64,000 nucleotides of DNA from Pseudonocardia oroxyli (GTDB lineage Bacteria; Actinomycetota; Actinomycetes; Mycobacteriales; Pseudonocardiaceae): positions 186,001 through 250,000 of the forward strand of contig NZ_FNBE01000003.1 in the NCBI RefSeq assembly GCF_900102195.1, read 5' to 3'. The notes under the pieces are model-generated. The model did not search any database. It saw nothing but the letters and a program-made list of their open reading frames with translations, and was not told where the DNA came from. Shown here one piece after another: positions 1-10,684 of the stretch (positions are counted from its first letter, which is position 1; every line of letters starts with the position of its first letter). The position numbers and the translations under genes are program-made.

Positions 1-776
<776 letters not shown>

Positions 777-780
<4 letters not shown>

Positions 781-1415
781 TCCGCACCGTCCTTCGGTGT
801 CGTCGATGTGGCAGCGCCGCCGAGGTAACCGGCGGTCATCTTCTCCACGTACTTCGCGAGCACGTCCACCTCGAGGTTGACGGGATCGCCGGGCCTGCGC
901 AGGCCGAGGGTGGTGTCGGCGAGCGTCGTCGGGATGAGGGCCACGGTGAACGTGTCGCCGTCGGTGGCGGCCACGGTCAGCGACACGCCGTCGACCGTGA
1001 TCGAACCCTTCTCCACCACGTACTTCGCGAGCTCGGCCGGGAGGCTGAAGCGCACCTCGTCCGACCGCTCGCCGGGGGTGCGGGTCAGCAGCGTGCCGAC
1101 CCCGTCGACGTGGCCCTGCACGATGTGCCCGCCGAAGCGGCCGTTCGCCGCCAGCGCGCGCTCGAGGTTGACCTTCGCGCCCGCGACGGCCCCGCTGAGC
1201 GAGGTCCGCTTGAGGGTCTCGGGGACGAGCTCGAGGCGGAAGGTGTCCCCGCCGTCCGGCACCACGGCCGTGAGACAGCAGCCGTTCACCGCGATCGAGT
1301 CGCCGTGACCCGCGTCGGAGGAGACCAGCGGCCCCCGCACGGTCAGGACGACCACCTCGCCGGAGGACGCGACGTCGACGATCTCGCCGACCTCCTCCAC
1401 GATCCCCGTGAACAT
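777..1415 (-). CDS. ribE: Riboflavin synthase, alpha subunit
   Basis: Dismutates two 6,7-dimethyl-8-ribityllumazine molecules into riboflavin and the pyrimidine precursor; acts as a cytosolic trimer. The 212 residues form two lumazine-binding repeats. The first opens with the signature [11 protein letters not shown] and contains VNGCCLT; the second starts near residue 100 with [12 protein letters not shown] and contains VDGVSLT. Length is normal (about 200-220). It starts 15 bases after ribD and overlaps ribBA by 4 bases. The purine-rich stretch before ATG 1415 (AAGGGACAGGGG) can serve as ribosome site. The gene is called ribC in some genomes. Confidence 0.96.
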
Positions 1416-1430
1416 CCCCTGTCCCTTCCG

Positions 1431-2426
1431 TCAGGCCGGCCGAGCGTCGACCAGCACGTCCGCGCCCACGACGCGGACCGTGTCCACCTGCAACCGAGCG
1501 ATGTCGCCGATCGTTCCCACCCCCGCGTCCCCCAGCGCGGCCGGGCCGGCACCGAGGAGCGCGGGCGCGAGGTACGCCAGCACCCGGTCGACCCGCCCGG
1601 CCTGCACGAACGCGCCCGCGAGCCGGGGGCCGCCCTCCAGCAGGACGTCCACGACACCACGGTCGGCGAGCGCCTTCAGCACGTCGTCGGGTGACTGTGT
1701 CCGCAGGTGTAGCACGTCCGGCGCGTCCAGTCGGGATCCTGTACGGAGGTCACTGTGGCCCACCACGACCCGCAGCGGCTGGCGCTCGCGGTCCGTGCCG
1801 TCCGGGTACCGGGCGGTGAGGGCCGGATCGTCCGCCCGCGCCGTCCCGGTGCCGACGACCACGGCGTCGACGTGCGAACGGAACTCGTGGACCTCGGCGC
1901 GGGCCTCGGGACCGGTGATCCACCGGCTCGTGCCGTCCGCGGCGGCGCTGCGGCCGTCGAGCGTCGCGGCGAACTTCCACGTGACGTGCGGACGCCCGGT
2001 GCGGACGCTGTGCAGCCAGGCCCGCAGCGGCCCGCCCGCCACGTCGAGCGCGCTGTGGGTCACCGCGATGCCCGCCTGGCCCAGCACCCGGGCACCCCCG
2101 GCGGCGACGGGGTTCGGGTCGGCGACGCCGACGTGCACGGCCGCGACGCCCGCCGCGATCAGGGCGTCGGTGCAGGGTGGCGTCCGGCCGTGGTGCGCGC
2201 AGGGTTCCAGGGTGACGACGGCGGTGCCGCCGCGCGCCCGCTCCCCCGCCGCGCGCAACGCGAGGACCTCGGCGTGCGGCCCGCCGGGCGGCTGGGTGGC
2301 GCCGACGCCCACGACCTCGCCCGCCGCATCCAGCACGACGGCGCCGACCGGCGGGTTCGGGCTGGTGCGACCGTGCACCGCGACGGAGGCCGCGAGGGCC
2401 TCCCGCATGGCGTCCTCAGGCGTCAT
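1431..2426 (-). CDS. ribD: Bifunctional deaminase/reductase RibD
   Basis: Carries out the second and third steps of riboflavin synthesis: deamination of the GTP cyclohydrolase II product, then NADPH reduction of the ribosyl chain. The N-terminal deaminase domain has the zinc motif HAEVLAL (residues ~51-57) and [11 protein letters not shown] (~76-86). The C-terminal reductase half starts around residue 145 ([15 protein letters not shown]) and has the [12 protein letters not shown] motif near 265-276. The length of 331 aa is slightly shorter than the usual ~360. Its ATG at 2426 overlaps the last 11 bases of rpe. Confidence 0.95.
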   Translation of the reverse strand: MTPEDAMREALAASVAVHGRTSPNPPVGAVVLDAAGEVVGVGATQPPGGPHAEVLALRAAGERARGGTAVVTLEPCAHHGRTPPCTDALIAAGVAAVHVGVADPNPVAAGGARVLGQAGIAVTHSALDVAGGPLRAWLHSVRTGRPHVTWKFAATLDGRSAAADGTSRWITGPEARAEVHEFRSHVDAVVVGTGTARADDPALTARYPDGTDRERQPLRVVVGHSDLRTGSRLDAPDVLHLRTQSPDDVLKALADRGVVDVLLEGGPRLAGAFVQAGRVDRVLAYLAPALLGAGPAALGDAGVGTIGDIARLQVDTVRVVGADVLVDARPA

Positions 2427-3114
2427 GGGCCCACCGGGGATGCGCGCCGGCGGCCTTCTCCCGCAGTGCGGCGACGGCCAGGGCGGGGTCCTCGGCGCGG
2501 TACACCGCGGAGCCCGCGACGAAGCAGTCGACGCCGGCCTCGGCCGCCGCCTCGATCGTCGAGTCCGCGATCCCGCCGTCGATCTCGATCATGAGGGTGA
2601 GGTGGCCGGTGTCGACGAGCCTGCGCGCCTCGCGCACCTTGTCCAGCACCTCGGGCATGAAGCTCTGCCCGCCGAAACCGGGCTCCACGCTCATCACGAG
2701 CAGCGTGTCGTAGTGCTTGAGCACCTCGACGTACGGGTCCAGCGGCGTACCGGGCTTGAGCGACAGCCCGGCCTTCGCCCCGGCGGCCCGCAGGTCCTTC
2801 GCCACCATCACCGGGTCGTGGGCGGCCTCGACGTGCACCGTGACGTTGTGCGCCCCCGCCTCGGCGTAGCCGGGCGCCCACCGGTCCGGGTCGTCGATCA
2901 TCAGATGGCAGTCCAGCGGGGTGTCGGTCGCCTTCAGCAGCGACTCGACGACCGGCAGGCCCAGGGTCAGGTTCGGCACGAAGTGCGCGTCCATGACGTC
3001 CACGTGCAGCCAGTCCGCGCCCGCCACCCGCTCGGCCTCCTGCGCGAGCCGCGCGAAGTCGGCCGCGAGGATGCTGGGCGCGATCAGGGGCGTCGGGGCG
3101 GTCAGGGAACGCAC
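2416..3114 (-). CDS. rpe: Ribulose-phosphate 3-epimerase
   Basis: Interconverts ribulose 5-phosphate and xylulose 5-phosphate in the pentose phosphate pathway, and so feeds the RibB substrate made downstream. It is a TIM-barrel protein of 232 aa with [10 protein letters not shown] near the start, the metal/active-site stretches [14 protein letters not shown] and [20 protein letters not shown] near 140-150, and the EIDGGI loop. The GTG start at 3114 sits 6 bases after a TAGCCT -10 hexamer, so the mRNA may be leaderless. First gene of the rpe-ribD-ribE-ribBA run; the stop overlaps ribD. Confidence 0.96.
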   Translation of the reverse strand: MRSLTAPTPLIAPSILAADFARLAQEAERVAGADWLHVDVMDAHFVPNLTLGLPVVESLLKATDTPLDCHLMIDDPDRWAPGYAEAGAHNVTVHVEAAHDPVMVAKDLRAAGAKAGLSLKPGTPLDPYVEVLKHYDTLLVMSVEPGFGGQSFMPEVLDKVREARRLVDTGHLTLMIEIDGGIADSTIEAAAEAGVDCFVAGSAVYRAEDPALAVAALREKAAGAHPRWAHDA

Positions 3115-3120
3115 CCCCGC

Positions 3121-3126
3121 AGGCTA
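3121..3126 (-). promoter_or_regulatory. Putative -10 element of a leaderless rpe promoter
   Basis: On the minus strand TAGCCT is followed by six bases and then the GTG of rpe. TANNNT placed 6-8 bases before the start codon is the usual signature of actinobacterial leaderless transcripts. No start-site data are available here. Confidence 0.5.
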
Positions 3127-3185
3127 CGCGCCGCACCCCGCCCGGCTGCACCGACCGGCGGTGGAGATGCAGGTCACAGAGCTGC

Positions 3186-5249
3186 TCAGGCGGTGCGGCG
3201 CAGCAGCGTCAGGAACATCGCATCGGTGCCGTGGCGATGCGGCCAGAGCTGGACGTGCGGCCCGTCGCCGAGGTCCGGGACGCCCGGCAGGAACTCCCGC
3301 GCGTCCACGTGCTCGACGGCCACCCCGAGGTCCTTGCGGCGCACGATCCCGCCGACCACACCCACCGTCTCGGACAGGTGCGGCGAGCAGGTGACGTAGG
3401 CCACCACCCCGCCCACCCGAACGTGGCGGAACGCGGCGAGCAACAGCTCGCGCTGCAGCTTGGTCAGGTTCGCGACGTCCTCGGGCTTACGCCGCCACCG
3501 GGACTCCGGCCTGCGCCGCAAGGCGCCCAGCCCGGTGCACGGGGCGTCGACGAGGACCCGGTCGTAGACGCCCGCCTCGAGTGGCGCGTCCCGGCCGTCC
3601 GCGGTGTGCACGGTGACCGGCAGCCCGTCGACGGCCCGGCGGACCAGGTCGGCGCGGTGCTCGGCCGGTTCGACGGCGTCGACCCGGCCACCCGTCATCG
3701 CCGCGATCCCGCCGAGCAGCGCGGCCTTGCCGCCGGGGCCCGCACACAGGTCGAGCCAGCGGCCGGAGTCGCCGTCGACCGGGACCCGGGTCAGCGCGAG
3801 CGCCACGAGCTGGCTGCCCTCGTCCTGCACCGCGGCCACGCCCTCGCGGATCACGTCGAGCTCGCCGATGTCCCCCGAGCCGGGCTCCAGGTGCACCCCG
3901 TACGGCGAGTAGGGGGCCTCGGTGCCGCCGGTGACGAGCGCGAGCTCCTCGGCGCTGATCTCGCCGGGCTTGGCGAGCAGGTGGACGGCGGGGCGGGCGT
4001 CGTCGGCCGCCAGCGCGGCATCGAGCTCGGCGCGCGAGCCGAGGGCGTCGACGAAGGCCTGCGCGATCCACTTCGGGTGGGCGTGCAGGAACGCCGCGCG
4101 CCCGACCGGGTCCTCCTCCGCGCTGGGCGCGAGCTCGGCGAGCCACTCCTCGGCGCCCTTCTCGCGCGCGGTCTCGGCGACCTTGCGCAGGATGGCGTTC
4201 ACGAAGCCCGACGACCGGGACCCCTCCGTCTCCCGCACCAGGTCCACCGCGGTGGCGACGGCGGCGTGCTCGGGCACCCGCATGCGCAGGATCTGGTAGG
4301 CGCCCAGGCGCATCGCGTCGACCAGCTGGCGCTCCACGCGGTGCAGCGGGCGGTCCGCGCAGGCCTCGATCACGGCGTCCATCTGGCCCGCGGCGCGCAG
4401 GGTGCCGTAGCCCAGCTCGGTCGCCAGGGCGGCGTCGCGGTCCTTCAGGCCGTAGCGGCGCAGGATGCTGGGGAAGACGAGGTTGGCGTAGGCGTCCCGC
4501 TCGCGCACCGCGGTGAGCAGCTCGAACGCGGCCGCGCGGGCCGGGTCGCTCGACGGCGGCGTGCTCGGCCCCTGCCTGCGACGCGGCGGCCCGGCGTTGC
4601 GCGGGCCCGCGGCGCGGTCGCGGCGCCCACCCCGGTCGTCGCGGCCGTAGCCGCCGCGCCGGTCGCCGGAGCCGGCCCGGGGGCGGTCGTCGCGGCGGTC
4701 GGGGCTGCGCTGGTCGCGGTCACGGTCGCGGGCGGCGCCACGGGGGCGGTCGTCACGGGGCCGGTCGTCACGGCGGTCCGGGCGGGGGCGGTCGTCCCGT
4801 CGGTCGTCACGGTCGCGGTAGCCCCCGCGGGGGCGGTCGTCGCGCGCGCCGCGGTGGCCGCCGTCCCCCGACGGGCGGCGATCGGGTCCGCCACGGTCGT
4901 CCCGGGGCCCGCGGTGGCCGCCCCGCTCGTCTCGCGGGCCGCGGGAACCGCCGTCCCGGCCTCCCCGGTCGTCCCGCCCGGCCCGCTCACCCCGGTAGCC
5001 GCCGGGCCCGCCGGCACCGCCGCGGTCCCGGTCGCCCCCGGAGCCGCCGCGGCTCGGGCCGCGGTCCCCACCGCCCCGGTCGTCCCGGGAGCGGCCCCGG
5101 TCGTCGCGCGAGTCCCGGCTCGGCCGCCCGCCTCGGCGGTCGTCCGACCAGCCGGAACCCCGGCGCTCCCCCGCGCCCCGGGGACGGTCGGACCGGCCCC
5201 GATCGTCGCGGTCGTCCCGCTCCGGTCGTCCGCCGTCGGCCTCGCTCAC
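3186..5249 (-). CDS. rsmB: rRNA cytosine-C5 methyltransferase RsmB with long disordered N-terminus
   Basis: 16S rRNA m5C967 methyltransferase family. The GTG at 5249 is chosen because GAGGAG lies five bases upstream; an earlier GTG/ATG start at 5297 is possible but lacks this. Residues 1 to about 215 are an extreme Arg-Asp-Gly repeat region (DDRGG, RDDRPR and similar). Then a NusB-like domain begins at PARAAAFELL, followed by the SAM-dependent domain with LDLCAGPGGKAALL, DAPCTGLGALRRRPESRW (first active-site Cys) and YVTCSPHLSE (catalytic Cys). The protein is about 687 aa, against about 430-470 for RsmB without the tail. The tail is probably unstructured and could bind RNA; that is inference. 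It is co-oriented with def-fmt. Confidence 0.93.
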   Translation of the reverse strand: MSEADGGRPERDDRDDRGRSDRPRGAGERRGSGWSDDRRGGRPSRDSRDDRGRSRDDRGGGDRGPSRGGSGGDRDRGGAGGPGGYRGERAGRDDRGGRDGGSRGPRDERGGHRGPRDDRGGPDRRPSGDGGHRGARDDRPRGGYRDRDDRRDDRPRPDRRDDRPRDDRPRGAARDRDRDQRSPDRRDDRPRAGSGDRRGGYGRDDRGGRRDRAAGPRNAGPPRRRQGPSTPPSSDPARAAAFELLTAVRERDAYANLVFPSILRRYGLKDRDAALATELGYGTLRAAGQMDAVIEACADRPLHRVERQLVDAMRLGAYQILRMRVPEHAAVATAVDLVRETEGSRSSGFVNAILRKVAETAREKGAEEWLAELAPSAEEDPVGRAAFLHAHPKWIAQAFVDALGSRAELDAALAADDARPAVHLLAKPGEISAEELALVTGGTEAPYSPYGVHLEPGSGDIGELDVIREGVAAVQDEGSQLVALALTRVPVDGDSGRWLDLCAGPGGKAALLGGIAAMTGGRVDAVEPAEHRADLVRRAVDGLPVTVHTADGRDAPLEAGVYDRVLVDAPCTGLGALRRRPESRWRRKPEDVANLTKLQRELLLAAFRHVRVGGVVAYVTCSPHLSETVGVVGGIVRRKDLGVAVEHVDAREFLPGVPDLGDGPHVQLWPHRHGTDAMFLTLLRRTA

Positions 5250-5368
5250 ACGTACTCCTCGTCGTCTCGCTCGCGGACGACACACCGGTGCCGCCACGCT
5301 CCATCGTCCCAGGTCCGCCCACCCCCACCCGCGCCGGTCGCCCGGGAGCCCGACGTGATCACGCCGAC

Positions 5369-5405
5369 TGGAGCGAAACCCGCGCTGAGCGCGGATCCTG
5401 CTCCA
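5369..5405. terminator. Two-tier hairpin between fmt and rsmB
   Basis: TGGAGC/GCTCCA (outer) and CCGCGC/GCGCGG (inner, TGA loop) form a two-tier stem in the 186-base gap between fmt and rsmB. No T-tract follows. It may partly terminate or process the def-fmt transcript. The rest of the gap shows nothing else recognisable except the rsmB ribosome site. Confidence 0.4.
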
Positions 5406-5435
5406 CTCCCGACGATCACTCGGGGCGACGTGGGC

Positions 5436-6368
5436 TCAGGTCAGGCTGTCGGACTCCGTGATCCGCACTCCGCGCGCCCAGTCCGGCGCCGGCATCGCGC
5501 GCTTGCCCGTGGGGCGGACCTCGCCCAGGGCGACCGGGACCGTGGTGGTTCCGACCAGCACCCGCTTCTTCTCGACGTGCAGCTCGCCCGGCTTCAGCTC
5601 GATCTCGCCCGTGCGCACCGGGACGACCGGGCCGAGGCCGAGCCGGGTCTCGCGGAAGGTGCACCACGCCCCCGGCTCCGGCGTGACCGAGCGGACCAGC
5701 CGGTCGACCGCGAGCGCCGGGGTCGCGAAGTCCACCCGGGCGTCCGCCACCAGGACCTTGGGCGCGTGGGTGACGCCGTCCGCGGGTTGCGGCACGGCCC
5801 GCAGGGTGCCGTCCTCGAGCCCGTCCATCGTCGCGGCCAGCAGCGTCGCCCCCGAGCGGGCGAGCCTGCCGAGCAGGTCACCGGTGGTGTCCCGGGGGCC
5901 GATCGGCTCGGTGACCACGCCGTAGGTCGGGCCGGTGTCGAGGCCCTCCTCCAGCAGGAAGGTGGTGGCGCCGGTGACCTCGTCGCCGTGCTTGATCGCC
6001 GCCTGCACCGGCGCGGCGCCCCGCCACGCGGGCAGCAGCGAGAAGTGCAGGTTGACCCAGCCGAGCCGGGGCACGTCCAGCGCCGCGCGCGGCACCAGCG
6101 CCCCGTACGCGACCACCGGCACGCAGTCCGGCGCGAGTGCGCGCAGCTGCTCCAGGAACTCCGGGTCGCGGGGCTTCGCGGGCGTGAACACCGGGATCCC
6201 CGCGGCGTCCGCCAGCGCGCCGATCGGTGAGCGGACCAGCGTGCGGCCGCGGCCCGCGGGGGCGTCCGGCCTGGTCAGCACCCCGACGACCTCGTGGCGC
6301 GGCGAGTCCAGCAGCGCCTGGAGGGCGGGGACGGCGGGATCGGGGGTGCCGGCGAACAGCAGCCTCAT
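5436..6368 (-). CDS. fmt: Methionyl-tRNA formyltransferase
   Basis: Formylates initiator Met-tRNA. The 310-aa protein begins [16 protein letters not shown] and has the folate-enzyme active-site stretches [14 protein letters not shown] (~95-108) and the Asn-His-Asp-type region around [19 protein letters not shown] (~114-132), followed by [12 protein letters not shown]. The C-terminal OB-like domain follows after ~205. The ATG at 6368 overlaps the def stop in ATGA, which fixes the start; the open frame further upstream is not used. Formylation here and deformylation by the adjacent def act on the same nascent chains. Confidence 0.96.
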   Translation of the reverse strand: MRLLFAGTPDPAVPALQALLDSPRHEVVGVLTRPDAPAGRGRTLVRSPIGALADAAGIPVFTPAKPRDPEFLEQLRALAPDCVPVVAYGALVPRAALDVPRLGWVNLHFSLLPAWRGAAPVQAAIKHGDEVTGATTFLLEEGLDTGPTYGVVTEPIGPRDTTGDLLGRLARSGATLLAATMDGLEDGTLRAVPQPADGVTHAPKVLVADARVDFATPALAVDRLVRSVTPEPGAWCTFRETRLGLGPVVPVRTGEIELKPGELHVEKKRVLVGTTTVPVALGEVRPTGKRAMPAPDWARGVRITESDSLT

Positions 6369-6907
6369 CGGGCCTTGCCGAACATCGGGTGCGGGCTGAC
6401 CTTCACGGTCTGCCCGGCGAACCACTCGGCCTCGCGGATCTCCGCCATCGCCTGCCTGCGCGTGGCCGGGTCCAGCCGGGCGATGAACAGCACGCCGTCG
6501 AGGTGGTCGGTCTCGTGCTGGATCGCGCGCGCCAGCTTCGCCGTGCCCTCGACCGTCACGGGCTCGCCGTGCACGTCCCACCCGGTCGCGACGACGTTCG
6601 CCATCCGCTTGCAGTCCCACTGCAGACCCGGGATGGACAGGCAGCCCTCCGGCCCGAGCTGCTCCTCGGCGTCCGACGCCGTCCACGTCGGGTTGATCAG
6701 GTGGCCCTCGATCCCGTCGACGGCGAACGTGAACACCCGCAGACCCACGCCGATCTGCGGCGCGGCGAGGCCGGCGCCGCCCTCGTCGTGCATCGTGTCG
6801 GTGAGGTCGGCGACGAGCTTGCGCAGCTCGGCGTCGAACGTCGTGACGGGTGCGGCCACCTCCCGCAGCACCGGGTCACCGAACAGGCGGACGGGTTGGA
6901 CGGACAC
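6365..6907 (-). CDS. def: Peptide deformylase
   Basis: Removes the N-formyl group from nascent proteins; metal enzyme (Fe/Zn). The three signature motifs are present: [11 protein letters not shown] (~43-53), EGCLSIPG with the metal-binding Cys (~99-106), and HETDHLDG with the HExxH pair (~143-150). The length of 180 aa is normal. The GTG at 6907 follows GGGGAGATCC, a good ribosome site; the longer upstream frame has no family similarity. It is the first gene of the coupled def-fmt pair. Confidence 0.95.
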   Translation of the reverse strand: MSVQPVRLFGDPVLREVAAPVTTFDAELRKLVADLTDTMHDEGGAGLAAPQIGVGLRVFTFAVDGIEGHLINPTWTASDAEEQLGPEGCLSIPGLQWDCKRMANVVATGWDVHGEPVTVEGTAKLARAIQHETDHLDGVLFIARLDPATRRQAMAEIREAEWFAGQTVKVSPHPMFGKAR

Positions 6908-6944
6908 GGATCTCCCCTCGGTCGAACACCCCCGATTCTGCCAC

Positions 6945-9035
6945 CTACTCGATCTCGGCCGGGTCCAGCCGCACCCGCACCGGGTCCGGCGCCTTCCGGC
7001 CGCTGCGCAGGGCCTGCACCGCGTGCAGGTGCCGGGCCAGCTCGCGCCCGTGCGCGCGCGGCACCCGCAGCAGCGCCCGCTCGTGGCCCTCCGCGGAGTC
7101 CTCGACCTCCACCGGCCCGAGCACCTCGATCCGCGGCTCGGCCGCCAGCACCAGGTCGACGACCTCCGCCACCGCACCCGGCACACCCTCGACCGAGGCC
7201 ATCCGGACGGCGGGCGGGAACCCCACCTCGGCCCGCGACGCCAGCTCCTCGGCGGCGAACCCGGCCGGGTCCCACCGCACCAGCGCCTGCACCACCGGGA
7301 TGCCCGAGTCCGCGACGATCACCACCCGACCGCCCTCCGCATGCGGTCTGACCAGCGCCGACGCGGCCAGCCACCGGCGCAGCGCCTCCTCCATCACCCG
7401 CAGGTCGGCGCGCGAGAGCATGGCCCAGCCGTCGAGCAGCAGGGCCGCGCCGTAGCCGCCCTCGACCCACGGCTCGGCCCCCGGCGTGGCGACGACGATC
7501 TCCGGCTTCGCCTTCACCGAGGCGAGGATCGGGGCGCCGCCGCCCGAGGTCCGCACCGCCACCTGCGGGAACGCCCGCCCCAGCTCCTCGGCGGTCCGCC
7601 GCGACCCCACGACCCCCGCGCGCAGCCGACGGCCGCCGCACCCGCCGCAGCGGAAGCTCACGTCCGCCCGCCCGCACCACCGGCAGGTCGGGGGCGCGGC
7701 GTCCGCCCCGCCGCGCGGCACCCCCAGCGGCCCGGCGCAGTGCCGACAGCGCGCCGGTTCGCGGCACTGGGCACAGGACAGCCACGGCAGGTACCCGGCC
7801 CGCGGCACCTGCACGAGGACGGGGTGCCCGGCGCCGAGGGCCTGCCGCGCCGCCTCGAACGCGACGGCAGGCATGCGGGCGGCGCGGGCGTCCGGGTCCC
7901 GGGCGAGCTGGGTGTCGGTCTCCCCGATCGCCGTGACGCGGGGCGCGGCCGCCCGCACCGCCGACCGGTCCGCGACGATCGCCGCCGCCCAGTTCGACTC
8001 GACGAGCAGCTGCGCCTCGGCCGTGCGGGAGTGGGCGCCGATCAGCAACGCGGCCCCCGCGGCATGGGCCCGGGCGATGAGCACGTCCCTGACCTGGGGG
8101 TACGGTGCGCGCGGTTCGGCGTGGGAGTCGTCCCCGTCGTCCCACACGGCGAGCAGCCCCACCCGCTCCACGGGCGCGAACGCCGCCGAGCGGGTGCCGA
8201 CCACCACCCGGACCGACCCGCGCCGCACCGCGAGCCACCGCCGGTACCGCTCGGCGGGCCCCAGCTCCGCGGTGAGCGCGACCACCGCGTCCGCCCCCAG
8301 CAGCGCGACGACCGCGGCGTGGGCCGTCTCGACGTCACGCTGGTCGGGCACCACGAGGATCGCCCCGCGGTCCGCCGCGAGCGCCGCCCCGGCCGCCTCG
8401 GCGAACCGCACCGCCCAGGACTCCCCCGGCAGCGCCTGCCACACCGCGTGCGCGTGCCTGCCCGCGGCGAGCGCCTCCAGGAACGCGGGCCCGCGCGGGT
8501 AGCGGGCCCATCCGGCCGGATCCGGCCGGGCGACGGCGGCGGCCTCCCGCTCCCGGGGCTCCTCCGCCTCGACCCGGGCGTGGCGCGGCGGCACCGCCAT
8601 GCGCACCACGTCCGCGAACACCCCGGCGTAGCGGTCCGCCACGGCCCGGCACAGCGCCGCGACCTCCGGGGTGAGCACCGGCTCGAGCGAGACGACCTTG
8701 TCGATCCACGCCAGCCGCCCGGTGTGCTCGGACTCCTCGACCCGCTCCAGCAGGTAGCCGTCCACCAGCCTGCCCGCGAACCGCACCCGCACCCGCACCC
8801 CGGGCCGCGCCTCGCCGTCGAGATGGGTGGGGACCCGGTAGTCGAAGGGACGGTCCAGGTGCGGCAGCGCCACGTCCACCGCGACCCGGGCGACCGGCGC
8901 CGCGTCCGCCGCCTGCCAGTCCCCCCGGGTCGACGTGGCCCGACGGGGTGGCCTGCCCGTCCGCGGTCGGGGCGGTCCGGGCACGACGGTGGGCACGGGG
9001 ACGTCCAGTCCCGTCTGCCCCTCGTCCCTACTCAC
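6945..9035 (-). CDS. priA: PriA-type primosome protein lacking helicase motifs
   Basis: Replication-restart protein N'. The N-terminal DNA-binding domain (VARVAVDVALPHLDRPFDYRVP) and the zinc-binding cysteines are conserved: CAQCREPARCRHC at about 408-420 and CRWCGRADVSFRCGGC after it. The Walker A position reads ALPGESWAVR instead of GxxGSGKT, and the DEEH box is replaced by WDDGDD, so ATP hydrolysis is not expected. Actinobacterial PriA proteins are known to share this loss. The GTG at 9035 is preceded by AGGA with 7-base spacing. It lies downstream of metK, after a terminator-like hairpin. Confidence 0.92.
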   Translation of the reverse strand: MSRDEGQTGLDVPVPTVVPGPPRPRTGRPPRRATSTRGDWQAADAAPVARVAVDVALPHLDRPFDYRVPTHLDGEARPGVRVRVRFAGRLVDGYLLERVEESEHTGRLAWIDKVVSLEPVLTPEVAALCRAVADRYAGVFADVVRMAVPPRHARVEAEEPREREAAAVARPDPAGWARYPRGPAFLEALAAGRHAHAVWQALPGESWAVRFAEAAGAALAADRGAILVVPDQRDVETAHAAVVALLGADAVVALTAELGPAERYRRWLAVRRGSVRVVVGTRSAAFAPVERVGLLAVWDDGDDSHAEPRAPYPQVRDVLIARAHAAGAALLIGAHSRTAEAQLLVESNWAAAIVADRSAVRAAAPRVTAIGETDTQLARDPDARAARMPAVAFEAARQALGAGHPVLVQVPRAGYLPWLSCAQCREPARCRHCAGPLGVPRGGADAAPPTCRWCGRADVSFRCGGCGGRRLRAGVVGSRRTAEELGRAFPQVAVRTSGGGAPILASVKAKPEIVVATPGAEPWVEGGYGAALLLDGWAMLSRADLRVMEEALRRWLAASALVRPHAEGGRVVIVADSGIPVVQALVRWDPAGFAAEELASRAEVGFPPAVRMASVEGVPGAVAEVVDLVLAAEPRIEVLGPVEVEDSAEGHERALLRVPRAHGRELARHLHAVQALRSGRKAPDPVRVRLDPAEIE

Positions 9036-9108
9036 AGACCCGTCCTACCCGATCGCTCCGACACTCCCGCCGCCGGCGGCCCGACCCGTCCACAGCCCCG
9101 GAACGCAC

Positions 9109-9147
9109 GAACGGCACCCCGGCCCGGCGAGGGGCGGGGTGCCGTTC
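9109..9147 (-). terminator. metK terminator-like hairpin
   Basis: Perfect 12-bp inverted repeat GAACGGCACCCC/GGGGTGCCGTTC with a 15-base GC-rich loop, just past the metK stop. No T-run follows on the minus strand. Confidence 0.6.
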
Positions 9148-9155
9148 GGGCGGGC

Positions 9156-10355
9156 TCAGCTCGCGGCGGACTTGAGCGCCTCGGCGCGGGAGGTGTCCTC
9201 CCACGGCAGGGCGATGTCGCTGCGGCCGAAGTGGCCGTACGCCGCCGTGGGCGCGTAGATCGGGCGGAGCAGGTCCAGGTCCCGCACGATGGCGGCCGGG
9301 CGCAGGTCGAAGACCTCGGTGATGGCCGCCTCGATCTTCGCCGGGTCCACGTGCGCGGTGCCGAAGGTCTCCACGAACAGCCCGACCGGAGCGGCCTTGC
9401 CGATGGCGTAGGCGACCTGCACCTCGATGCGCTCGGCGAGCCCCGCGGCGACGACGTTCTTCGCCACCCAGCGCATCGCGTAGGCGGCCGAGCGGTCCAC
9501 CTTCGAGGGGTCCTTGCCGGAGAACGCGCCGCCGCCGTGGCGGGCGAAGCCGCCGTAGGTGTCGACGATGATCTTGCGGCCGGTGAGCCCGGCGTCCCCC
9601 ATGGGGCCGCCGATCACGAACCGGCCGGTGGGGTTCACCAGCAGTCGGACGTTGCTCGTGTCCAGGCCCAGGTTCGCGATCTCGGGCTGGACGATCTTCT
9701 CCAGCACGTCCGGTGCGAGCATCCCGTCGAGGTCGACGTCCGCGGCGTGCTGGGTGGAGAGGACCACCGTGTCGAGGCGGACGGCCTTGTCGCCGTCGTA
9801 CTCGATGGTGACCTGGGTCTTGCCGTCCGGCCGCAGGTAGGGCAGCTCGCCGCTCTTGCGGACGGCGGTCAGCCGCCGGGCGAGCCGGTGCGCCAGCGCG
9901 ATCGGCAGCGGCATCAGCTCGTCGGTGTCGGTGTTCGCGTAGCCGAACATCAGCCCCTGGTCACCGGCGCCCTGGCGGGCGATCTCGTCCTCGCTGGACT
10001 CGACCCGGCTCTCGTAGGCGGTGTCGACACCCTGGGCGATGTCCGGGGACTGCGCCCCGATCGCGACGTTCACGCCGCAGGAGTTGCCGTCGAAGCCCTT
10101 CGACGACGAGTCGTAGCCGATCTCGAGGATCGTGTCCCGGACGAGCCCGGGGATGTCCGCGTAGGCCGCGGTGGTGACCTCACCGGCCACGTGCACCTGA
10201 CCGGTGGTCACGAGCGTCTCGACGGCGACCCGGCTCTTCGGGTCCTCCTTCAGCAGCGCGTCCAGGATGGTGTCGCTGATCGCGTCACACATCTTGTCCG
10301 GGTGACCCTCGGTCACCGACTCGCTGGTGAACAACCGGCGCCCCACGTTCGCCAC
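9156..10355 (-). CDS. metK: S-adenosylmethionine synthetase
   Basis: Makes SAM from methionine and ATP; cytosolic tetramer. Key motifs are [16 protein letters not shown] near the N-terminus, [12 protein letters not shown] (~110), the P-loop-like [13 protein letters not shown] (~265-277) and DTYGG. The GTG at 10355 is preferred because GGAG lies six bases upstream and the family usually begins a few residues before RRLFTSES; a GTG at 10379 would add eight residues. The protein is about 399 aa, normal for the family. SAM made here would serve rsmB and other methyltransferases. Confidence 0.96.
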   Translation of the reverse strand: MANVGRRLFTSESVTEGHPDKMCDAISDTILDALLKEDPKSRVAVETLVTTGQVHVAGEVTTAAYADIPGLVRDTILEIGYDSSSKGFDGNSCGVNVAIGAQSPDIAQGVDTAYESRVESSEDEIARQGAGDQGLMFGYANTDTDELMPLPIALAHRLARRLTAVRKSGELPYLRPDGKTQVTIEYDGDKAVRLDTVVLSTQHAADVDLDGMLAPDVLEKIVQPEIANLGLDTSNVRLLVNPTGRFVIGGPMGDAGLTGRKIIVDTYGGFARHGGGAFSGKDPSKVDRSAAYAMRWVAKNVVAAGLAERIEVQVAYAIGKAAPVGLFVETFGTAHVDPAKIEAAITEVFDLRPAAIVRDLDLLRPIYAPTAAYGHFGRSDIALPWEDTSRAEALKSAAS

Positions 10356-10432
10356 GCCCCACTCCGATCGGTCCGGCACCCCTGTCCGCGGCTGCGAGGT
10401 GGGGGGCGCTCCAGTGCAGTTCCGTCACCGCG

Positions 10433-10438
10433 AGCGTA
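10433..10438 (-). promoter_or_regulatory. Possible metK -10 hexamer
   Basis: TACGCT on the minus strand about 80 bases before the metK start fits an actinobacterial -10. No convincing -35 was found and no SAM riboswitch-like fold was recognised. The 329-base stretch 10356-10684 holds otherwise only the leader of the next divergent gene. Confidence 0.3.
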
Positions 10439-10684
10439 GTGGACCGCACCGACGTTCGGCCCCGCGCCCGGCCCCGGCCACCGGCGCGCCCGCCGGGCCC
10501 GACCCGCCGTTCACGCTGCGTCAGAATCGCTCACCCTGAGCACTCGATCGGGTGGACCACGTCCGGGGTCCCGAATCGGTCACGGTCCGCGTCGTTGGGC
10601 CTGCTGACATCGCGAACCGCCGCCGCGACGGGCATCGACCCCGGATCCTCGCGAGGCGACACGACCCCTTGGAGTGTGCTCCCC

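Noticed and set aside
3115-3185. FMN riboswitch for the riboflavin genes
   Set aside because: The gap before rpe is only 71 bases and lacks the RFN-element consensus; the genes appear to start from a leaderless promoter.
3231-6230. Very long open frame on the plus strand, antisense to rsmB and fmt
   Set aside because: It mirrors the codon structure of the real genes in GC-rich DNA, shows no family similarity, and its translation is Arg/Gly/Ala/Val noise. Other long antisense frames (for example across carB) were dropped for the same reason.
10356-10684. SAM riboswitch upstream of metK
   Set aside because: No SAM-I, II or IV-like conserved core was recognised in the leader; only a possible -10 element.
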